The notes: generated from the letters alone by a model not told the origin. Numbered from the stretch's first letter, positions 34,607 to 43,884 are shown. The stretch is DNA of 54,772 nt from Fibrobacter sp. UWR4 (GCF_003149045.1 NZ_QGDU01000026.1:1-54772); one strand, 5' to 3'. A program made the numbers and translations.

Positions 34607-35518
34607 TTACTTGAAGCGACGTACAAAAGTCGAAACATCTTCTGCGGTGAAGGGATAAGCTTCAGCGTAGAAATCTTTCCAGCGAACGAAACGACCATTC
34701 TCGCGGACAGAGAGATAGAATTCCGAACTATCCATAGGAGCGATTCTACCTACAGGCACATCCACCTTCACAGAATCACCCACTTTCAGCGAATCAGCAC
34801 GCAGTCCCATACCGGAAGTACGGCTGGAAATATTGTTGCCGTGATCAATTTCAACAAAGTAGCCCAGAGTATCCTTGCCCAAGTCAAGAACACGACCCGG
34901 CAGCACGGCATGAATGGGAGCCTCCCCTATACCACGGAAGACATCCATCGCAATGAGGGATTCCTGACCTTCAAAGTCGAAACCTTCCGTAATGGAAAGT
35001 GCAGACCATTCCAGAGGCATATGAGGACACACCCCAGGGAAACGGCATCCATTATCCTTCACCCAGACGTAGCTGGAATCCTTCTTCATCATATGGTAAT
35101 AGCCTTCGCGAGTACCATTGTCATAAAGAACCACCAGCGGAGAAGCGAAATCCGTAGTCTTGGCATACCAGTAAAGTTTGGGATCTGAAATCTTTCGACG
35201 GGAAGACAGGTAACGGAGGAACGGGTCTGGAAGAAGCAGGGAATCATTTTCGCTTAACTGCCAGGAGCACTGCCCAATACTGTCGTTTACGGTAACAGCT
35301 TCACCACCGACAGCAACACAACGACTATCCCAGGTTTCTACCACAACCTCAGGTTCGTTCCCCGGCAAGGGAAGCGCATTGGCAATTTTAGTAGGAAGAC
35401 CAGACCAATATACGGCAAAAGCGGCTATGGCAACAATCAGCAGCCTAAGCAGAGGAAACTTATGTTGAGTATTGATGGGCTTTCGCTTGCCCTTATATTC
35501 CTGGAATTCAACAGCCAT
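34607..35518 (-). CDS. Membrane-anchored degenerate LytM/M23 domain protein
   Basis: A 303-residue protein with an N-terminal membrane anchor (about 24-42), a basic cytosolic start and a periplasmic part. Residues about 190-290 follow the pattern of a LytM (M23) domain: AMDVF, then PGRVLDLGKD...YFVEIDHGNN, LKVGDSVKV and FYLSVREN. However, the zinc ligands expected in YAHL and HLHF-type motifs are replaced by RTSGM and FYLSV. It should therefore not cut peptidoglycan itself; inactive LytM proteins such as EnvC and NlpD activate amidases, and a similar role is plausible. Translated three bases after the STAS gene. Confidence 0.7.
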   Translation of the reverse strand: MAVEFQEYKGKRKPINTQHKFPLLRLLIVAIAAFAVYWSGLPTKIANALPLPGNEPEVVVETWDSRCVAVGGEAVTVNDSIGQCSWQLSENDSLLLPDPFLRYLSSRRKISDPKLYWYAKTTDFASPLVVLYDNGTREGYYHMMKKDSSYVWVKDNGCRFPGVCPHMPLEWSALSITEGFDFEGQESLIAMDVFRGIGEAPIHAVLPGRVLDLGKDTLGYFVEIDHGNNISSRTSGMGLRADSLKVGDSVKVDVPVGRIAPMDSSEFYLSVRENGRFVRWKDFYAEAYPFTAEDVSTFVRRFK

Positions 35519-35521
35519 CGA

Positions 35522-36208
35522 TTACTTGATGTAGAAGAAGGCCAGGGTGGCACCTACAGCAATCAACAGGAGAAGAATGACTACGATGACCGTACGTGCA
35601 GAGGACGGTTCTTCGTCGAAGGGAACATCCAGACCCTTCTTCTGCGACTGAGCATCTTCCTTGGGGATAGCGTTAAAGCTCTTGGTAAACCTACGATGGT
35701 TCCCGGTAGGACGGGAGGTGGGCGGAACAATTCTCGTTTCGTCCATAGATCCAGCCACATTCTGGGAAGCGACTGCAGCCACAGGAGTAACCGATTCTGC
35801 AGGTTCTTCGACAGCCGGAGCTGCAGGAGATGCAGACTGAGATTCTTCGGGGGACTGAATCTGGAGAGAGAAGGACATCATGTCCTCTTCGGAGGCAAGA
35901 ATTCTAAAACGCTTATCTAGACCAGCTTTCTTAAGCCCGTCGATAATGATCTTGTTGCTGGTAAGGAGGGCGAACATGCCGCCACGGCTTTCCATTTCTT
36001 CCTGGAACTGGATAAATGCGTTGTAGGCGTCGCTATAGACGAAATCCAAACCGGAAAGATCCACAGCCAGGAACTTTTCGTCCGTTTTTTCGCTAAGAAG
36101 TTCTTGGACATCTTTTTTGAATTGTTCAGCATCAAAGGCCCCAATTGGATTCAACGGGGCAACCAACAAATCAAAAATGCCAACTTCGCGATAATTCTTA
36201 ACAGCCAT
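35522..36208 (-). CDS. STAS-domain protein with C-terminal membrane anchor
   Basis: A 228-residue protein. Residues 1-110 have the STAS fold of anti-sigma-factor antagonists (AVDLSGLDFVYSDAYNAF is the switch-region equivalent of DVSxVxxxDSSG, with Ser at the expected site). A disordered Pro/Ala/Glu linker (about 115-200) leads to a single membrane helix at the extreme C-terminus (TVIVVILLLLIAVGATLAFFYIK). Soluble SpoIIAA-type proteins have no such anchor, so this one would act at the membrane. The neighbours encode an outer-membrane barrel and a degenerate LytM protein. No anti-sigma kinase or sigma factor gene is adjacent. Confidence 0.75.
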   Translation of the reverse strand: MAVKNYREVGIFDLLVAPLNPIGAFDAEQFKKDVQELLSEKTDEKFLAVDLSGLDFVYSDAYNAFIQFQEEMESRGGMFALLTSNKIIIDGLKKAGLDKRFRILASEEDMMSFSLQIQSPEESQSASPAAPAVEEPAESVTPVAAVASQNVAGSMDETRIVPPTSRPTGNHRRFTKSFNAIPKEDAQSQKKGLDVPFDEEPSSARTVIVVILLLLIAVGATLAFFYIK

Positions 36209-36248
36209 ATTTCAAATATAACTTAAAATCGGATTGAATGAATCCCGT

Positions 36249-37493
36249 TTATTCCAAAACCTCGTCGTCAGACTCGATGATTGCAGGTTTATTTACCGTT
36301 TCCGCAGGTTCTTCAAGGGAAACACCCTGGCCCACTTCGCTTTCGAGGGGCTTTTCCAGAACAGGTAGGTTGTTTTCCTGAATTTCAGCAGCCGGCTCTT
36401 CCACAACTTCTTCTTCGTCCGGTTCTTCGGTCAGGCGAGTGCGCTGAGGTACATAAGCCTCGGGAGTACCAGCCTTAGGCTTGTTCGAGAACAAGTAGGG
36501 GCTTACACTGATGCTCACACGATGGACAGGCGAAAGCGTGGGGTGGGATTCGAAAGCGTAGTCAATCTTCAGGAACTTGGAAATGGTAAGACCTGCACCT
36601 GCAGTCACGCTCTGGAACGTGGTAAAGCTACTGAGTCCCGCACGAAGGGACAGACCGAAGTCAAAATTGAACTCAACACCAGCCTTGCCACCGGAAAGCC
36701 AATCCAGAGGATCTTCCCAAATTCGAGCGCCAACATCCTCGTCGGTATCGAAGTCCAAAGCCCTGGATTCTTCATGGAATAGTCCAGCACCTTGCCAATA
36801 AACAGCAAGCGTACCGTACAAATAGGGTACTGGAACGGAATAATTAGCAGCTAGATAAAACTCGGGAGAAGTGTATTCAAACTCGCCAGATTCCCAGGAT
36901 GTTGCAGAAGAGGTCCATCCCTTCAAAAGTCCGGAAACATAAAGTCGGTCAATCACCTTGTATCGAAGGCCAGCATCACCGCGGAAGCCCCATCCGCTCT
37001 GGTCCATATCCCTATAGATGCCATGGAAGGAAACGCCCAGGTCTATACGATTCGTCAGCCGTCGACCCCAGGAAACAGAGAATACATAATCTGCAATGGA
37101 CAAGGTGTTATAGACATCCCCATCCGGAAGAGGCTCCCCTTCCTTGATGTAGGGAATATCATTGGCGCCAAATCGTCCAAAGGAAATACCTAGACCCTGA
37201 CCTTCACCAAGAGGCATTACCGCCGAGGCGAAATCATAACGGGTATCTTCGTAGTATTCCGTGTGGGAGAAATTCACCCAGCCATAATTCACGTTCGCCA
37301 GCTGATGGGGATTGGAAAGGAGGCCCAGATAGTCCCCGTCAATGGCCATAGTGGCGGAACCCAGTGCCGCAGAGCGGGCACCCGGTTCGATATTAAAGGT
37401 TTCATTGGCACCAGACACCTTGTCCACGGCAAAAGCGTGGGCAACAGCAAGCAGTACGCTGGTAAAAATTACGTTGGAAAGTCTCAGTGTCAT
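36249..37493 (-). CDS. PorV/PorQ-like outer-membrane beta-barrel protein
   Basis: A 414-residue outer-membrane protein. The signal peptide (1-22, AHAFAV) is followed by the family opening NETFNIEPGARSAALGSAT, then alternating beta-strands through about residue 350, and a Glu/Pro/Val-rich, probably disordered tail (about 365-414). The opening (phi-xx-GARS-A-hG) is that of the PorV/PorQ family, whose known members carry type IX secretion cargo or its sorting-tail removal. The barrel would normally end at the C-terminus, so the 50-residue acidic tail is unusual. The ATG at 37493 is chosen because it begins a signal peptide; the frame is open 46 codons further up without one. First gene of the envelope operon. 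Confidence 0.75.
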   Translation of the reverse strand: MTLRLSNVIFTSVLLAVAHAFAVDKVSGANETFNIEPGARSAALGSATMAIDGDYLGLLSNPHQLANVNYGWVNFSHTEYYEDTRYDFASAVMPLGEGQGLGISFGRFGANDIPYIKEGEPLPDGDVYNTLSIADYVFSVSWGRRLTNRIDLGVSFHGIYRDMDQSGWGFRGDAGLRYKVIDRLYVSGLLKGWTSSATSWESGEFEYTSPEFYLAANYSVPVPYLYGTLAVYWQGAGLFHEESRALDFDTDEDVGARIWEDPLDWLSGGKAGVEFNFDFGLSLRAGLSSFTTFQSVTAGAGLTISKFLKIDYAFESHPTLSPVHRVSISVSPYLFSNKPKAGTPEAYVPQRTRLTEEPDEEEVVEEPAAEIQENNLPVLEKPLESEVGQGVSLEEPAETVNKPAIIESDDEVLE

Positions 37494-37551
37494 ATCTTGG
37501 CAAACAAGATAGATTATTTTTGTTATCAAAACCCGGGAAGCCCCCTGTAAA

Positions 37552-38448
37552 ATGAATCTTTCAGAATATATCCAGCAATTTCTTGTGTATTTGACGGCGC
37601 AGCGCCGATTTTCCGACCGTACGGAAGACACCTACCGGAAATCCCTGGAAAAATTCCTGGTGCATCTGGGCGATGAAAACGCCCCTCTGGAAAAGTTTAC
37701 GGAAACAGCCGTAAAAAGCTTCGTATGGGACATGAAAATCAAGCAGCAGCTTGCCCCCACCAGCATATGCGAACACCTGGCCGCCCTTAAGAGTTTCGGG
37801 AAATACTTGATTCGAAGCCACATTCTCCAGAGTAATCCCGCAGGAAACGTTCCCATGCCCAAGCGCCCCAGAAGGCTTGTTTCCTTCTTAAGCCAGAAGG
37901 ACCTGGGAGAGGACAAGTTCCCTGAAATCGAGAACCCCACCCTGCCACAGGCCCGAGCCCGCCTCCTGCTGGAGCTGATCTACGGTTCCGGCCTTCGAAT
38001 TTCTGAATGTCAAGGACTGCACTGGAACCAGATCCAGGTAAGCGAGCATCTAGTGCGAGTGATTGGTAAGGGCAACAAGGAACGAATCGTCCCCGTTACC
38101 GAAGCCCTCCTGAAGCGCATCGATGAATTCAAGCAGCTGCAGACAAAGGCGGGGCACATGATGACTGCTACAGGACTTGTGTTCCTGAGCGAAAACGGAA
38201 AGCCCTTCGGCCTCCGCACCTTGCGGGACGACATCCACAATCTTCTTCGGGACATTGGCTGGGAAGGCAAGGCAAGTCCACACGTCCTTCGTCATAGTTT
38301 TGCCACCCACCTGCTGGAAAATGGCGCAGAAATCATGAGCGTGAAGGAAATGTTGGGACACGAAAGCATTTCCACTACCCAGGTTTATACCCACGTCAGC
38401 GCGGAACGCCTGCGGGAAGCCTTCAAGAAGACTCACCCGAGAGCCTAA
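37552..38448 (+). CDS. Tyrosine recombinase of the XerC/XerD type
   Basis: A 298-residue site-specific recombinase that resolves chromosome dimers at dif during division. The N-terminal core-binding SAM-like domain (about 1-85) is followed by the catalytic domain with the full active set: Arg in GSGLRISE (about 147), Lys in GKGNKER, HxxR in HVLRHSF, His in GHES and the nucleophile Tyr in QVYTHV. Length is that of XerC/XerD rather than phage integrases. Which of the pair it is cannot be told. No dif-like site and no mobile element are close, so a housekeeping role is likely. No ribosome site is obvious. Confidence 0.9.
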   Translation: MNLSEYIQQFLVYLTAQRRFSDRTEDTYRKSLEKFLVHLGDENAPLEKFTETAVKSFVWDMKIKQQLAPTSICEHLAALKSFGKYLIRSHILQSNPAGNVPMPKRPRRLVSFLSQKDLGEDKFPEIENPTLPQARARLLLELIYGSGLRISECQGLHWNQIQVSEHLVRVIGKGNKERIVPVTEALLKRIDEFKQLQTKAGHMMTATGLVFLSENGKPFGLRTLRDDIHNLLRDIGWEGKASPHVLRHSFATHLLENGAEIMSVKEMLGHESISTTQVYTHVSAERLREAFKKTHPRA

Positions 38449-38488
38449 AGAAGACCGTCACCCCCACCTTTTTGCTATCTATAACTAT

Positions 38489-41371
38489 ATGGCTGAAAAA
38501 ACTTTACTTTTGCTTGATTCCTACGCACTTGCGTTCCGCATGTTTTATGCCTACTCCCAGAACCCGCTAAAGAATAGCGCGGGCGAAGACGTGTCCATGA
38601 TGCACGGCTACTGGGGAGCCGTCCTTAGGATTCTCGCGAAGCATAAACCCACCCATTTCGCCATCGCCCGAGATGTGGCACACACCAAGACTTTCCGCCA
38701 CGAACTTTATCCCGATTACAAGGCCAATCGCGGCCCCATGCCCGAGGAAATGGCAGCCCAGATGCCTCTTCTTGGAGAATCCCTTATCGCTAGTGGAATT
38801 CCCCTGCTGTCGGAACCGGGATACGAGGCGGACGACGTAATGGCAAGTACTGCTGTTGCCGCGGCAGAAGCAGGTTTTGACCACGTCCTGATTATCAGTA
38901 AGGATAAGGACATGAGCCAGATCGTAAACGACAAGATTCACTTGTTCCATCTGGAAAAGGGCGCCGACGGCATTGACTTTGGCCCGGAGCAAGTGGTCGA
39001 AAAGTACGGCCTGCCTCCCGAAAAGATTCGCGATTACCTGGCCCTCATGGGAGACGCCAGCGATAACGTCCCTGGTGTTCCTAAGGTTGGCCCCAAAACA
39101 GCCATCCAGCTGCTAGAAGAATTTGGCGACATGGACAACATTTACGCCAACATTGATAACATCAAGAAGAAGGGTTTGCACGACAACCTGGCAAACAATC
39201 GTGAACAGGCATTCCTGAGTCGCGAACTGGTTACCCTCCAGACCAAGCGGGCCTTTAACGGAAACTTGGACACCCTGGAATACACAGGCATTCATGTAGA
39301 CACTCTTGCGGAAATGTTCAAGGAGCATGAAATCAACAGTCTGCTCCGCCTGCTGGAAAAAATTCCCAGCAAGACCGGATTTGTAAGGGCCGCTAACGCC
39401 GAAACAAACGAAGACGCCGGTTCCGAAACTCCTTCTGCGGACGCAGGTATTATCCGCGCGGATTTTGACTTACCGAAGGACGTCTTGCCCACATACATCT
39501 GCGTAGATTCTGTCGAAGTCTTTGAACAGATGAAGTCCGAATTCGCAGAATCCCGTCTCATCGGTGTAGACACGGAAACAGACGGGTTGGACCCCATGCA
39601 GTGCGGTCTGGTCGGTTTGTGCCTTGCCGCAATAGACCCGCAAAATTCCGCTGACGAGTATAGCGTCAGTAAGGGTTATTATATTCCGCTGAATCACCGA
39701 GACGATATCGGTTTCCCCTTGCCCGTAGCGAAGGGCGGCAACTTTGACACCAATGCAGTCAAGCAGTGGTTCGTGGATTTATTCGACGAGTCTCAAGAAG
39801 GTTCCGCGCAGCCCACCCATACTTTTATTTTCCATAACGCGAAATTTGACCTGCACATTCTTGCAAGAGCCTTCGGCCTTACCCAACAGCAAATCGACCA
39901 TGCAGACATTATTGACACCCTGATTGCCGCCTGGATGTTGAGCCCCGGCGAAAACGGCCTTGGTCTAGACAATCAAGTGATGCAGAAACTGCAGCACGAG
40001 ATGATCCCTATCGAGAATCTCATTGGCCGCGGCAAGAACCAGATTACGTTTGACCGCGCACCCATTCCTGCAGCAACGGAATACGGTGCAGAGGATGCGG
40101 TTTACACCTTACGTCTGTGGCAACCCCTACAGAAGCAGTTACAGAAGTACGATTACGAGAAGTATTTCTACCAGCAGGAAATGCCATTGCTGAAAGTTCT
40201 CTACCAGATGGAATCGGTGGGGATTGCAGTGGATGTTCCCAGCCTGAAAACTCTGGAATTTGAACTGCAGCGTCGCATTGAAAACCTGGAAAAGGAAATT
40301 TGCGACATGGCGGGAACGGAATTCAACATCGGTAGCCCCAAGCAATTGGCCGAAGTCATGTTTGATACCTTGGGACTTCGGGAAGTGAAAAAGCGCAGTA
40401 CCGACGCCGCCGTATTGGAAGAGCTGTTCTACGAGACCGCCAGCCCCTTTGTAGCTTCCGTCATTGAGTACCGCGAACTGAAGAAGATGCAGAGCACCTA
40501 CATCAGTGTGCTGCCGACGCTTGTGAATCCCGAGACAAAGCGTATCCACACCAGCTTTATCCAGTGGGGAACCGCAACAGGCCGACTTTCCAGCCGCGAT
40601 CCTAACCTGCAGAACATTCCCGTTCGTAGCGACTTGGGTAAAAAGATCCGCGCCGCATTTGTGCCCCAGAATCCGGATAACGTAATTCTCGCCGTTGACT
40701 ACTCCCAGATTGAGTTGCGCATGCTGGCACACTTGAGCGGAGACGAAGCCCTTATCGATTCCTACAAGAACGAGATCGATATTCACGCCCGTACCGCAGC
40801 AGCCATTTACGGAGTCCCGCTGGAAAACGTCACCAGCGATATGCGTCGCGACGCCAAGGTGGTGAACTTCGGCGTGCTTTACGGCATGACCGCCTTCCGC
40901 CTCTCCCGCGACCTGAAAATTCCCATGGGTCAGGCCAAGGATTTCATTACAGGCTACTTCGATATGTTCCAGGGCGTTCAGATGTTCATCGAAAGCACAA
41001 AGGCAAACGCCCATCGCGATGGTTACGTAGAAACCCTTTCCGGACGTCGCCGCTACATCGCTGGCATCGATAGTTCGGACAGAATGGAATCCCAGATGGC
41101 AGAACGTATGGCAGTGAACACTCCCGTGCAGGGAAGCGCCGCCGACCTGATCAAGATTGCCATGATCCGCATCCAGAAACGCATCAATGACGAACAGCTC
41201 CCGCTCCGCATGATGCTCCAGGTTCACGATGAACTGGTCTTCGAATGCCCCAAGGACCAGGTCCAAACGCTCGCCGCCATGGTAAAATCCGAAATGGAAA
41301 ACGCCATGAAATTGCAGGTCCCCCTGGTGGCAAGCGTAGGTTTCGGCGAAAACTGGCTTATCGCCCACTAA
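38489..41371 (+). CDS. polA: DNA polymerase I
   Basis: A 960-residue PolA with all three activities. The 5'-nuclease (1-290) has LLLDSYALAFRMF, EADDVMAS and the GDASDNVPGVPKVGPKTA helix-hairpin-helix. The 3'-5' exonuclease (about 330-530) keeps DTETDG and the NAKFDL block, so proofreading is probably intact. The polymerase has DYSQIELRMLAHLSGD (motif A), RRDAKVVNFGVLYG (motif B) and QVHDELVFE (motif C). No ribosome site is visible; an AT-rich TATCTATAAC lies a few bases before the ATG, so it may be leaderless. A 35-codon membrane peptide gene follows 38 bases after its stop. Confidence 0.97.
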   Translation: MAEKTLLLLDSYALAFRMFYAYSQNPLKNSAGEDVSMMHGYWGAVLRILAKHKPTHFAIARDVAHTKTFRHELYPDYKANRGPMPEEMAAQMPLLGESLIASGIPLLSEPGYEADDVMASTAVAAAEAGFDHVLIISKDKDMSQIVNDKIHLFHLEKGADGIDFGPEQVVEKYGLPPEKIRDYLALMGDASDNVPGVPKVGPKTAIQLLEEFGDMDNIYANIDNIKKKGLHDNLANNREQAFLSRELVTLQTKRAFNGNLDTLEYTGIHVDTLAEMFKEHEINSLLRLLEKIPSKTGFVRAANAETNEDAGSETPSADAGIIRADFDLPKDVLPTYICVDSVEVFEQMKSEFAESRLIGVDTETDGLDPMQCGLVGLCLAAIDPQNSADEYSVSKGYYIPLNHRDDIGFPLPVAKGGNFDTNAVKQWFVDLFDESQEGSAQPTHTFIFHNAKFDLHILARAFGLTQQQIDHADIIDTLIAAWMLSPGENGLGLDNQVMQKLQHEMIPIENLIGRGKNQITFDRAPIPAATEYGAEDAVYTLRLWQPLQKQLQKYDYEKYFYQQEMPLLKVLYQMESVGIAVDVPSLKTLEFELQRRIENLEKEICDMAGTEFNIGSPKQLAEVMFDTLGLREVKKRSTDAAVLEELFYETASPFVASVIEYRELKKMQSTYISVLPTLVNPETKRIHTSFIQWGTATGRLSSRDPNLQNIPVRSDLGKKIRAAFVPQNPDNVILAVDYSQIELRMLAHLSGDEALIDSYKNEIDIHARTAAAIYGVPLENVTSDMRRDAKVVNFGVLYGMTAFRLSRDLKIPMGQAKDFITGYFDMFQGVQMFIESTKANAHRDGYVETLSGRRRYIAGIDSSDRMESQMAERMAVNTPVQGSAADLIKIAMIRIQKRINDEQLPLRMMLQVHDELVFECPKDQVQTLAAMVKSEMENAMKLQVPLVASVGFGENWLIAH

Positions 41372-41409
41372 CTACACCCAACGAATTTCAAAAATACAAG
41401 AGGTAACCT

Positions 41410-41517
41410 ATGGCAGATCAAAATCCTAAGAAAATGTCCCCGAAAGTTGCAATCGCCCTGATCATCGGCTTGCTGGTCATCTGCAACGCCATTGTACTTC
41501 TTGGCGCCCACCTTTAA
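41410..41517 (+). CDS. 35-residue single-span membrane peptide
   Basis: A short open frame just downstream of polA encodes MADQNPKKMSPKVAIALIIG followed by a hydrophobic segment to the end (GLLVICNAIVLLGAHL). It has a ribosome site (AGAGG) six bases upstream of ATG, an amphipathic basic N-terminus and one predicted membrane helix (about 14-32). An intrinsic terminator follows 20 bases after the stop. I believe it is a genuine small protein because of its start signal and its composition. No function known. Confidence 0.6.
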   Translation: MADQNPKKMSPKVAIALIIGLLVICNAIVLLGAHL

Positions 41518-41537
41518 TTTTTTTCGTCATTAAGTTT

Positions 41538-41572
41538 GAGTGGAAGGCAAAAAACGCTTTTCACTCTTTTTT
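41538..41572 (+). terminator. Intrinsic terminator after the polA region
   Basis: An 11-bp stem with two G-U pairs (GAGTGGAAGGC, 41538-41548, with 41556-41566) closed by a 7-base loop is followed by six T. The remaining DNA to the first GH5 gene (41573-41695) holds AT-rich sequence with a TTGAT/ATCAA palindrome and the promoter region of that gene. Confidence 0.8.
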
Positions 41573-41695
41573 ATAAATACATCTGATACAGTCTTGATAT
41601 TTTTATTGATTTTTTATCAACATTTTCACAAAAAATATGTTATAGCAGTGCATTTTTACGAATTTATATTTATTCCCGTTGTTATGGGAGTTGTT

Positions 41696-43687
41696 ATGAA
41701 CACACTTTTAAAACGGACAATTGTGTCCAAGTTTTTGGCAGCACTTTCCGCCGCCACCGTATCTACTTTCGCAGCCGACCTGCCTACCGCTCAGCAAATC
41801 TTTGAAAAAATGGGTCTGGGCATCAACATCGGAAACACCATGGAAGTGCCCGGGAATCCTACCCTCTGGGGAAACAAGTTCCCTACGGAGGCTTATATCA
41901 AGGGTGTTAAGGCTGCAGGCTTTAACACCATCCGCATTCCCTGCGCCTGGGACTCCCACGCCACAAACAGCGTCATTAACGAAAGTTGGATGGACTCTGT
42001 CCAGACCGTAGTGGACTACAGCGTTAAGGCAGGTCTCTACACAATTCTGAACATCCACTGGGACGGCGGTTGGCTGGAAGAAAACCTGAAAGACGACAAG
42101 AAGACCGAAGTCAACGCCAAGCAGAAAGCCTACTGGACCCAGATTGCAAAGCGTTTCAAGGACTACGACGAAAAGCTTCTTTTCGCAAGTGCCAACGAAC
42201 CCGCTACCACTGACGCCGACTACAAGAACGAATCCAAGATTCTTCAAGGCTACCACCAGACATTTGTAGACGCAGTGCGTGCCACCGGCGGCAACAACGC
42301 CAGCCGCACCTTGATCATCCAGGGTCCCTCCACCAGCATCGACCGCTCCGTAGAAGCCTACACCGCAAGCATGATGCCTAACGACGTTATCGCAAACCGC
42401 ATGATGTTTGAAGTGCATTACTACGATCCGTCCCCTTACACCATCGTTGGCGAACCCGTCAACTGGGGTGTTGAAGTGCAACCACAATACTACTGGGGCG
42501 AAGAAAACTACGCCACCGGTGCCGATATCGTCCACAACTGCGGTTACAATCCCTGGGGCGGCAGCATGGGAACTCCCTGCAGCGCCAACGACATGCAGGT
42601 GGCTTTCAAGAAAATGAAGACCAACTATGTGGATAAGGGTATTCCGGTCATCATCGGTGAATTCGGCGCCAACGACCGACTGGGCATTCTGAAAGGCGAC
42701 GACTACAAGCGCCACCGCAATGGCCGTATCGGCTGGTACAAGGCCGTAGCCCAGGCCGCCTTCGACAACAAGGTGGTCCCCATCGCCTGGGATACCGGTC
42801 ACGAGGGCGAAAACCACATGACCATCATCCGTCGTCAGTCAGATCCCGACGGATCCGTCTTTGACCCGGAAGTCATGAACGCCATGCGAAATGTCTATGG
42901 CATGCCAAACCTTGACGGAAGCAGCAATCCGGTCATCAGCACCGATACAGACAAGTCCATCAAGGCAGAATTCACCATCGCAGACAGCACATACGGTCAA
43001 ATCGAATTTTCCAGCGTTCCCAAGGACTGGAGCAAAATTTCCAGTGTTTCCATTCGGGCTTTCTTTGACGGAACCATTTCCAAGGTAGGTGACGACTACG
43101 GCTTTATCGCTCCCAACTTGGTTACCATGGACGGCGCCGACTGGAACTGGCAGGAAGCAGGCCTCGGCGAAGTCGAGCTGGGCACCTGGAACACCTATGA
43201 GGTCAAGGTCGCTACCACAGGAGAAAGCGGCAACAACCTGATGGTTCCGGGCAACCCCACAAACATTGTCTTCATGGGACTGCAGATGTACACTCTGGGT
43301 TACACCGGCAACGTCTATGTGGACTGGATCATCTTCAAGAATACCGACGGCACCGCAGACACTTTGGACTTTAACCTAGTCGGAGCCAAGAACGTTGGCG
43401 GAGGCATCACCGCAAAGTCCTTGGTAGCAACCGAAAGCGTCAAAGCAACCACAACCGCCATCAAGGCCATCGCAAAGAAGCAAGGGCAGCAAAGCCTCAC
43501 CCGCCAAGGCAACATGCTGGTGGCTCTGGGGACTCGCGCAGCCATCCGTCTCTTCGACCTGAACGGCAACCTGATTCGAGAAGTTCGCGGCCACTCTGGC
43601 TCCGCCTCCTTGGATTTGGCCGGAATTCGAGCAGGCAGCTACATCGCCAAGAGCGGCAACAACACTCTTCGCGTGAATTTGAAATAA
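41696..43687 (+). CDS. GH5 cellulase-type enzyme 1 with CBM-like and sorting-tail regions
   Basis: A 663-residue secreted glycoside hydrolase family 5 enzyme, predicted endo-beta-1,4-glucanase. Signal peptide 1-27; catalytic TIM barrel about 30-405 with GINIGNT (42-48), FNTIRIP, acid/base Glu168 in ANEP and nucleophile Glu322 in IIGEFG. A beta-sandwich follows (about 420-575), similar to the carbohydrate-binding domains in the other cluster members. The last 60 residues (IRLFDLNGNLIREV... LRVNLK) resemble a type IX-type sorting tail. The ATG at 41696 is chosen for its GGGAG site and signal peptide; the frame is open 52 codons further up without a plausible start. First of four tandem paralogues. 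Confidence 0.88.
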   Translation: MNTLLKRTIVSKFLAALSAATVSTFAADLPTAQQIFEKMGLGINIGNTMEVPGNPTLWGNKFPTEAYIKGVKAAGFNTIRIPCAWDSHATNSVINESWMDSVQTVVDYSVKAGLYTILNIHWDGGWLEENLKDDKKTEVNAKQKAYWTQIAKRFKDYDEKLLFASANEPATTDADYKNESKILQGYHQTFVDAVRATGGNNASRTLIIQGPSTSIDRSVEAYTASMMPNDVIANRMMFEVHYYDPSPYTIVGEPVNWGVEVQPQYYWGEENYATGADIVHNCGYNPWGGSMGTPCSANDMQVAFKKMKTNYVDKGIPVIIGEFGANDRLGILKGDDYKRHRNGRIGWYKAVAQAAFDNKVVPIAWDTGHEGENHMTIIRRQSDPDGSVFDPEVMNAMRNVYGMPNLDGSSNPVISTDTDKSIKAEFTIADSTYGQIEFSSVPKDWSKISSVSIRAFFDGTISKVGDDYGFIAPNLVTMDGADWNWQEAGLGEVELGTWNTYEVKVATTGESGNNLMVPGNPTNIVFMGLQMYTLGYTGNVYVDWIIFKNTDGTADTLDFNLVGAKNVGGGITAKSLVATESVKATTTAIKAIAKKQGQQSLTRQGNMLVALGTRAAIRLFDLNGNLIREVRGHSGSASLDLAGIRAGSYIAKSGNNTLRVNLK

Positions 43688-43712
43688 ATTTCAATACCCC
43701 TAACCAAAGAAG

Positions 43713-43738
43713 CCGACAAGCAATTGCCGGTTTTTTTT
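43713..43738 (+). terminator. Intrinsic terminator after GH5 gene 1
   Basis: CCGACAA (43713-43719) pairs with TTGCCGG (43724-43730) apart from one A-C mismatch around a GCAA tetraloop, then eight T follow. Confidence 0.65.
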
Positions 43739-43818
43739 GATTTTTCGCGGTTTGGTAACGTGCTGATTACGTTCGTTGAAAAAAACACAACTGCTTTTCT
43801 CCGCCGCGGCACTTATTT

Positions 43819-43847
43819 TTGACAGTCGTTTTCTTTCGGTATATATT
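43819..43847 (+). promoter_or_regulatory. Sigma-70-type promoter of GH5 gene 2
   Basis: TTGACA (43819-43824), 17 bases, then TATATT (43842-43847). Both hexamers are near perfect and the spacing is ideal. Start site about 43854, giving a 31-base leader with AAAGGA before the ATG at 43885. Confidence 0.75.
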
Positions 43848-43884
43848 ATAGTCGGTGTTTTGGATCTTTACGTAAAGGATCGCT

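Noticed and set aside
37552-38448. The tyrosine recombinase as sign of an integrated element
   Set aside because: Length and motifs are those of XerC/XerD, and the surroundings are housekeeping genes with no att-like repeats or phage genes.
41540-41695. An extended start for GH5 gene 1, 52 codons upstream
   Set aside because: The extension overlaps a terminator, has no ribosome site and would bury the signal peptide; ATG 41696 has both signals.
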